This document shows, piece after piece, positions 25,462-27,930 of a stretch of DNA of 27,930 nt. A program made the translations under genes and the position numbers. The stretch spans positions 1-27,930 of IMG/VR virus record IMGVR_UViG_3300048924_000421; one strand, 5' to 3'. Origin of the DNA: a virus. The notes beneath the pieces are model-generated. The model saw nothing but the letters and a program-made list of their open reading frames with translations, had not been told where the DNA came from and searched no databases. How positions within the stretch are numbered: position 1 is the first letter of the stretch; each line of letters starts with the position of its first letter.

Positions 25462-25911
25462 TTAGGCAGTCTGAATGGTCACGCGATCGGCCATGAGCGT
25501 GATTTGCTGTACCGCGATTTCGTTACTGGTCGCATCAAATGACGGGGAGGTCAGCGAAGTTGGGAAGGCGTTGCTCACATTCCAGCTGACCAGCACTTCC
25601 GTGCCGGCTTCATTGGTCAGGCTGATCATGATGTCTTTCTTTTCAACCTGGTTGAGCTGAATAGAATTAATCCACTCATACATCGCATTTTTGCCCGGGA
25701 ATACCCCTTTACTCAGCGTAATATTAGGGACCTGTCGCTGGCCTGGCATTTTGTACCAATTGCCGGTTCCATCCCTGTATTCAATGGTATCGAAATTAAT
25801 GTCCAGACCAGAGGCACTGGTAAACGGCACCTGCTCATCACCCAGGGTCACAATAAAGCGATAAGTCGGAATGGGATATTGCACTTCAATGTCGTTTGCG
25901 GTAATAGCCAT
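25462..25911 (-). CDS. afp1: Afp1-like inner tube protein, 149 aa
   Basis: Inner tube (T4 gp19/Hcp-like) subunit and first gene of the structural operon. The sequence MAITANDIEVQYPIPTYRF, then VTLGDEQVPFTSASGLDI and the GTGNWYKMPGQRQ segment are diagnostic of Afp1/Pvc1, and the 149-residue length is exact for the family. An AAGGA ribosome site lies about 8 bases before the ATG. The tube rings stack inside the Afp2 sheath and form the channel in which the payload is expected to sit. Its leader carries the ops element. Confidence 0.97.
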   Translation of the reverse strand: MAITANDIEVQYPIPTYRFIVTLGDEQVPFTSASGLDINFDTIEYRDGTGNWYKMPGQRQVPNITLSKGVFPGKNAMYEWINSIQLNQVEKKDIMISLTNEAGTEVLVSWNVSNAFPTSLTSPSFDATSNEIAVQQITLMADRVTIQTA

Positions 25912-26005
25912 GAATTCAATCCTTTTATTGAAATAAAGAGTGGCCGCAAATAATTCCTTAAAATTACCTGCATATAAAAAAATTAACTCGGCGCTTCCTA
26001 AAAAA

Positions 26006-26033
26006 CATGCTACCGCCCCTGATTTACACCAGT
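26006..26033 (-). promoter_or_regulatory. ops/JUMPstart-like element (RfaH-family antitermination)
   Basis: On the minus strand, 95 bases before afp1, the sequence CAGGGGCGGTAGCATG occurs. Its last 12 bases (GGCGGTAGCATG) fit the ops consensus GGCGGTAGnnTG, and the preceding bases (ACTGG...AA.CAGGG) match the 3' part of a JUMPstart. A T6 run follows. In E. coli this element pauses RNA polymerase so that RfaH can load and prevent termination over long operons. In Serratia the Afp cluster is switched on by AnfA1, an RfaH-family protein, which supports the reading. The regulator itself is not in this window. Confidence 0.85.
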
Positions 26034-26074
26034 TTTCATGCAGTTAAATTAAGAACTACGTCTAACTGTCTTAT

Positions 26075-26500
26075 TTAATTCAGAAAGAGTACGCGTTCGG
26101 CCTCTCTTCTGCGCACCAGGCCGGGCAGAGTTTTTCCGTCGACATGGATCCAACGCCCAAATTCCTGGGCAGCGCCGTCATCATCACCGGCATTTATTTT
26201 TTTCAGGAGCGTTGACGACCGGAAATCCCCAACACCAAGGTTGAAAACAAAGGAAACCAGGGCATCAAACTGATTTTGCGTAAGCGGAACATGTACATAT
26301 TGATTGACTGCCCGTTCACTTTCCGCCACATCTTGACTCAATAAAGAGATAGCCTGCATTTCAGTGATAACATCACCTACGTTGACATCAGTGGTATGAC
26401 CATAACCAATGGTCCATATACCTGCCGGGCATTTATAGGCCTGACGCCGTAGCCCCTCAAAATTTTTGATGAGATTAAGACCATTAATGCTGGTTTTCAT
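26075..26500 (-). CDS. Phage-type lysozyme (endolysin, T4/P21 R family), 141 aa
   Basis: Muramidase that hydrolyses the glycan strands of peptidoglycan. The start at ATG 26500 is set by a GGAGG site 6 bases upstream; the longer frame to 26617 has no ribosome site and no family-like sequence. The catalytic triad is E15-x8-C24-x5-T30 (NFEGLRR...YKCPAGIWTIGYGHT), the Glu-Cys-Thr version found in P1 Lyz-like endolysins, where Cys replaces Asp. There is no signal peptide or SAR membrane anchor, so it would need a holin to reach the wall. It lies just upstream of the eCIS leader, a sensible place for a gene that releases the assembled particles by lysis. The gene ends 41-42 bases before the JUMPstart-like sequence. 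Confidence 0.92.
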   Translation of the reverse strand: MKTSINGLNLIKNFEGLRRQAYKCPAGIWTIGYGHTTDVNVGDVITEMQAISLLSQDVAESERAVNQYVHVPLTQNQFDALVSFVFNLGVGDFRSSTLLKKINAGDDDGAAQEFGRWIHVDGKTLPGLVRRREAERVLFLN

Positions 26501-26562
26501 GGCAACCTCCAGATTTGCAGACCTATCTGGCCGCTGATAGCAGAGATAATATGGGATTGCTG

Positions 26563-26579
26563 ATATAGTCCTCCTATAT
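26563..26579. repeat. Short inverted repeat ATATAG-TCCTC-CTATAT
   Basis: A 6-base stem with a 5-base loop, located 63-79 bases upstream of the lysozyme ATG. It could be an operator half-site pair or a leader hairpin. The stem is A/T-rich and may be chance in this AT-rich region. Confidence 0.3.
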
Positions 26580-26911
26580 TCAACAAGGAGTGCAATACAA
26601 CAAGTAAGATGATTCAAATAACGGCTGCATCAATCTTTAAAGTATATCTATGATATGTTATATGAAAAATGGCTGAACTATGAAAATAGCACAAAAAAGC
26701 GAAAGCTAATTTTTAGTGCGTTTTTAACATAAAATTTAATGAGCGGAATTTCACTTTTCATTTAACACATACGCAACCTAATTTTGTTCTATAATGGAAT
26801 CCCTTTAAATCATTAAAATCATCCAGGTCCTAAAATCACAAGTTTTAATTAAAAACACAGTTAAATTAATGGGCCTGGTAACAGAGTTTTCATAAATAAA
26901 CGCTTAAGGCC

Positions 26912-26939
26912 ATACACATCAATTACTCATGATGTGTAT
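26912..26939. repeat. 10-bp inverted repeat with 8-base loop
   Basis: ATACACATCA and TGATGTGTAT flank ATTACTCA. It is the longest perfect stem outside genes in this window. It lies about 75 bases beyond the holin stop. Neither side has a clean run of T, so it is either a weak bidirectional terminator or an operator. Confidence 0.55.
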
Positions 26940-26971
26940 TTACTTATTCGCGCGTTTTGAAATACATCCTA

Positions 26972-27005
26972 CCATTTGTAAATGGCACTACTTGGCAGCC
27001 TGCCA
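26972..27005. repeat. Two short palindromes after the holin gene
   Basis: CCATTT-GT-AAATGG (26972-26985) and TGGCA-GCC-TGCCA (26993-27005) stand next to each other, 7 bases beyond the holin stop. They could form hairpins protecting the mRNA end, but no T-tract follows, so a rho-independent terminator is not supported. Confidence 0.4.
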
Positions 27006-27011
27006 CTTTAG

Positions 27012-27350
27012 TTAGCGTTTAGAGTTTTTTTCTTTTTCTAATGAACGGGAAAATCGCTTCCATAACAAGTCTAATAAATGACCACCTAATGCCCCACCTA
27101 ATCCAGAGAAGACCATGGTCATAAACTCGCTGTACCCTAGTTCATAACCATACATACCAGCTAAAAAACCCGTAAATCCGGAAATCACGACTTGATTAAA
27201 AACTCCATGCCATGAAAATTTTTTCCCAGATGTCTTGTGTTCCATTAGATATCGGACAATACCGCCCCAAGCGGAAAACCCGCCTACAATCAACCACGAG
27301 AAAACACGGTCATTATCAGGTAGCGGTTTGGGTAACGTAAAAATCATCAT
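27012..27350 (-). CDS. Putative holin, small 3-TM membrane protein, 112 aa
   Basis: A short, very hydrophobic protein with three likely membrane helices: about residues 19-37 (FSWLIVGGFSAWGG...), 50-72 (VVISGFTGFLAGMYGYEL) and 75-97 (MTMVFSGLGGALGGHLLDL). It ends in a basic tail (KRFSRSLEKEKNSKR), the class I holin layout. The ATG at 27350 is chosen because GGAG sits 5 bases upstream; a GTG two codons earlier is too close to it. It lies in the same direction as, and upstream of, the lysozyme, with which it could form a lysis pair, although 511 non-coding bases separate the two. The family name is inferred from topology and context rather than from a conserved motif. Confidence 0.7.
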   Translation of the reverse strand: MMIFTLPKPLPDNDRVFSWLIVGGFSAWGGIVRYLMEHKTSGKKFSWHGVFNQVVISGFTGFLAGMYGYELGYSEFMTMVFSGLGGALGGHLLDLLWKRFSRSLEKEKNSKR

Positions 27351-27930
27351 TAGCACTCCACTTTTTGTTTTTGTTATAAACTCGCGTAAATCGGATCGTA
27401 ATAATAGGCACGTACCACATAATAAAACCGCTATCTCTCCTTACTCTCGCAGAGAGAAATGCCGAATTTTGCGCTGAAGATACATCAAAGTTTGTTGGTC
27501 ATCGGATGATGCCGCCCCGGACATAAAGAATATCCTGTCCAGTCTCTGCAAAGATTTCGAAGTTGCAATTATGGCACAGGCGGCGGGATGAGGAAGACGC
27601 TAGGTCCCAACGGATGGCTTTTCGGGAGGTGAACATCCTGCGATACCCACTGCAAGCTGGGTACTTTCTTGTACCACTTCATTTAGTTTCTCCATGTAAT
27701 GTTCATCTAATTTGCCTCGCTTATATCAAGGAGGTAGTGAACAAATTCCATAAAACTTTTCGCTTCCAGTGAGCTCCGGCAAAGTACCGGATGGCGATAC
27801 CCACCTGGAATAATTTCGTTTCTGAAAGAGACAATACTCGTTAAATCCTCATATTAAAAATGGTTATTATCGATCGGTTGCAGATTTATTGATAGCTAAA
27901 TGCTATCGAGATACTTGGATTGATCGTTAT
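27351..27930. other. Stretch without a supported gene, upstream end
   Basis: About 580 bases in which I find no convincing coding gene. The longer plus-strand frame (27563-27772, 69 codons) has no ribosome site and a composition unlike a protein. On the minus strand a 45-codon frame (27499-27636) contains a CHNC motif but has a poorly placed ribosome site. A plus-strand frame without a start codon is open from about 27823 to the window edge. Features seen: a small CTCTC-GCA-GAGAG dyad (27444-27456) and the likely promoter area of the holin gene. The mixture of broken frames suggests decayed prophage DNA. Confidence 0.4.

Larger units (their letters stand above)
26501..27011. other. AT-rich intergenic stretch between lysozyme and holin genes
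   Basis: These 511 bases contain no open frame that I can support on either strand, including Rz/Rz1-type spanin genes. They are strongly AT-rich and carry several short palindromes, listed separately. Promoters for the lysozyme gene would be expected here; candidates such as TTGTTG...TATAGG upstream of 26560 have poor spacing, so I do not call one. Confidence 0.6.

Noticed and set aside
26501-26617. 39-residue extension of the lysozyme
   Set aside because: No signal-like or SAR sequence and no ribosome site; the GGAGG-preceded ATG at 26500 gives the standard endolysin start.
27563-27772. 69-codon plus-strand open frame
   Set aside because: No ribosome site, unusual composition with early Arg/Asp/Glu run, and no family resemblance; overlaps other equally poor frames on the opposite strand.
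1-27930. CRISPR array, tRNA, rRNA or insertion sequence
   Set aside because: No regularly spaced direct repeats with unique spacers, no cloverleaf, no rRNA-like block and no transposase or terminal inverted repeats were seen.

Overview
The window is almost entirely one extracellular contractile injection system (eCIS) locus of the antifeeding-prophage (Afp) / Photorhabdus virulence cassette (PVC) type, with every recognisable gene on the minus strand. Sixteen structural and assembly genes run from position 25911 down to 6991 in the canonical afp1-afp16 order. The host is very probably an enterobacterium of the Serratia/Yersinia/Photorhabdus kind. That rests on family resemblance of the proteins, the afp gene order and an RfaH-type ops leader; I cannot name a species from the sequence alone.

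Layout, in the direction of transcription (right to left). 27930-27351: no supported gene, only degraded-looking or low-quality reading frames. 27350-27012: a small holin-like membrane protein. 27011-26501: non-coding, with several short palindromes. 26500-26075: a phage-type lysozyme. 26074-25912: leader carrying an ops/JUMPstart-like element. 25911-21105: inner tube (afp1), three sheath proteins (afp2-4), tube-initiator (afp5) and the 55-residue afp6. 21108-13212: hub, spike and baseplate (afp7 LysM-type hub, afp8 VgrG-like spike, afp9 gp25-like, afp10 PAAR-like tip, afp11 and afp12 baseplate wedge). 13186-11822: fibre (afp13). 11759-10074: length-control/tape protein (afp14). 10038-7948: AAA+ ATPase (afp15). 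7872-6991: tube/sheath terminator (afp16). 6706-95: a giant 2203-residue cargo gene in the position of the Afp17/Afp18 toxins. The last 94 bases hold a short open frame running off the window.

The particle assembles as a headless phage tail: baseplate on the afp8/afp10 spike, afp5 then afp1 tube, afp2-4 sheath, length set by afp14, end capped by afp16, fibres from afp13 for target recognition, and afp15 needed for cargo handling or assembly. The cargo gene is the least ordinary part. Its N-terminal 930 residues match the base composition of the eCIS genes. The remaining ~1270 residues are AT-rich, Lys/Asn-rich and contain poly-A tracts, and they end in a ~225-residue module of unassigned function behind a 3 x 16-residue Pro-rich hinge. 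Other points to examine are a 4 x 22-residue tandem repeat inside afp14, an ops element that predicts RfaH-family antitermination of this ~26-kb transcript, and a possible lysis pair just upstream.
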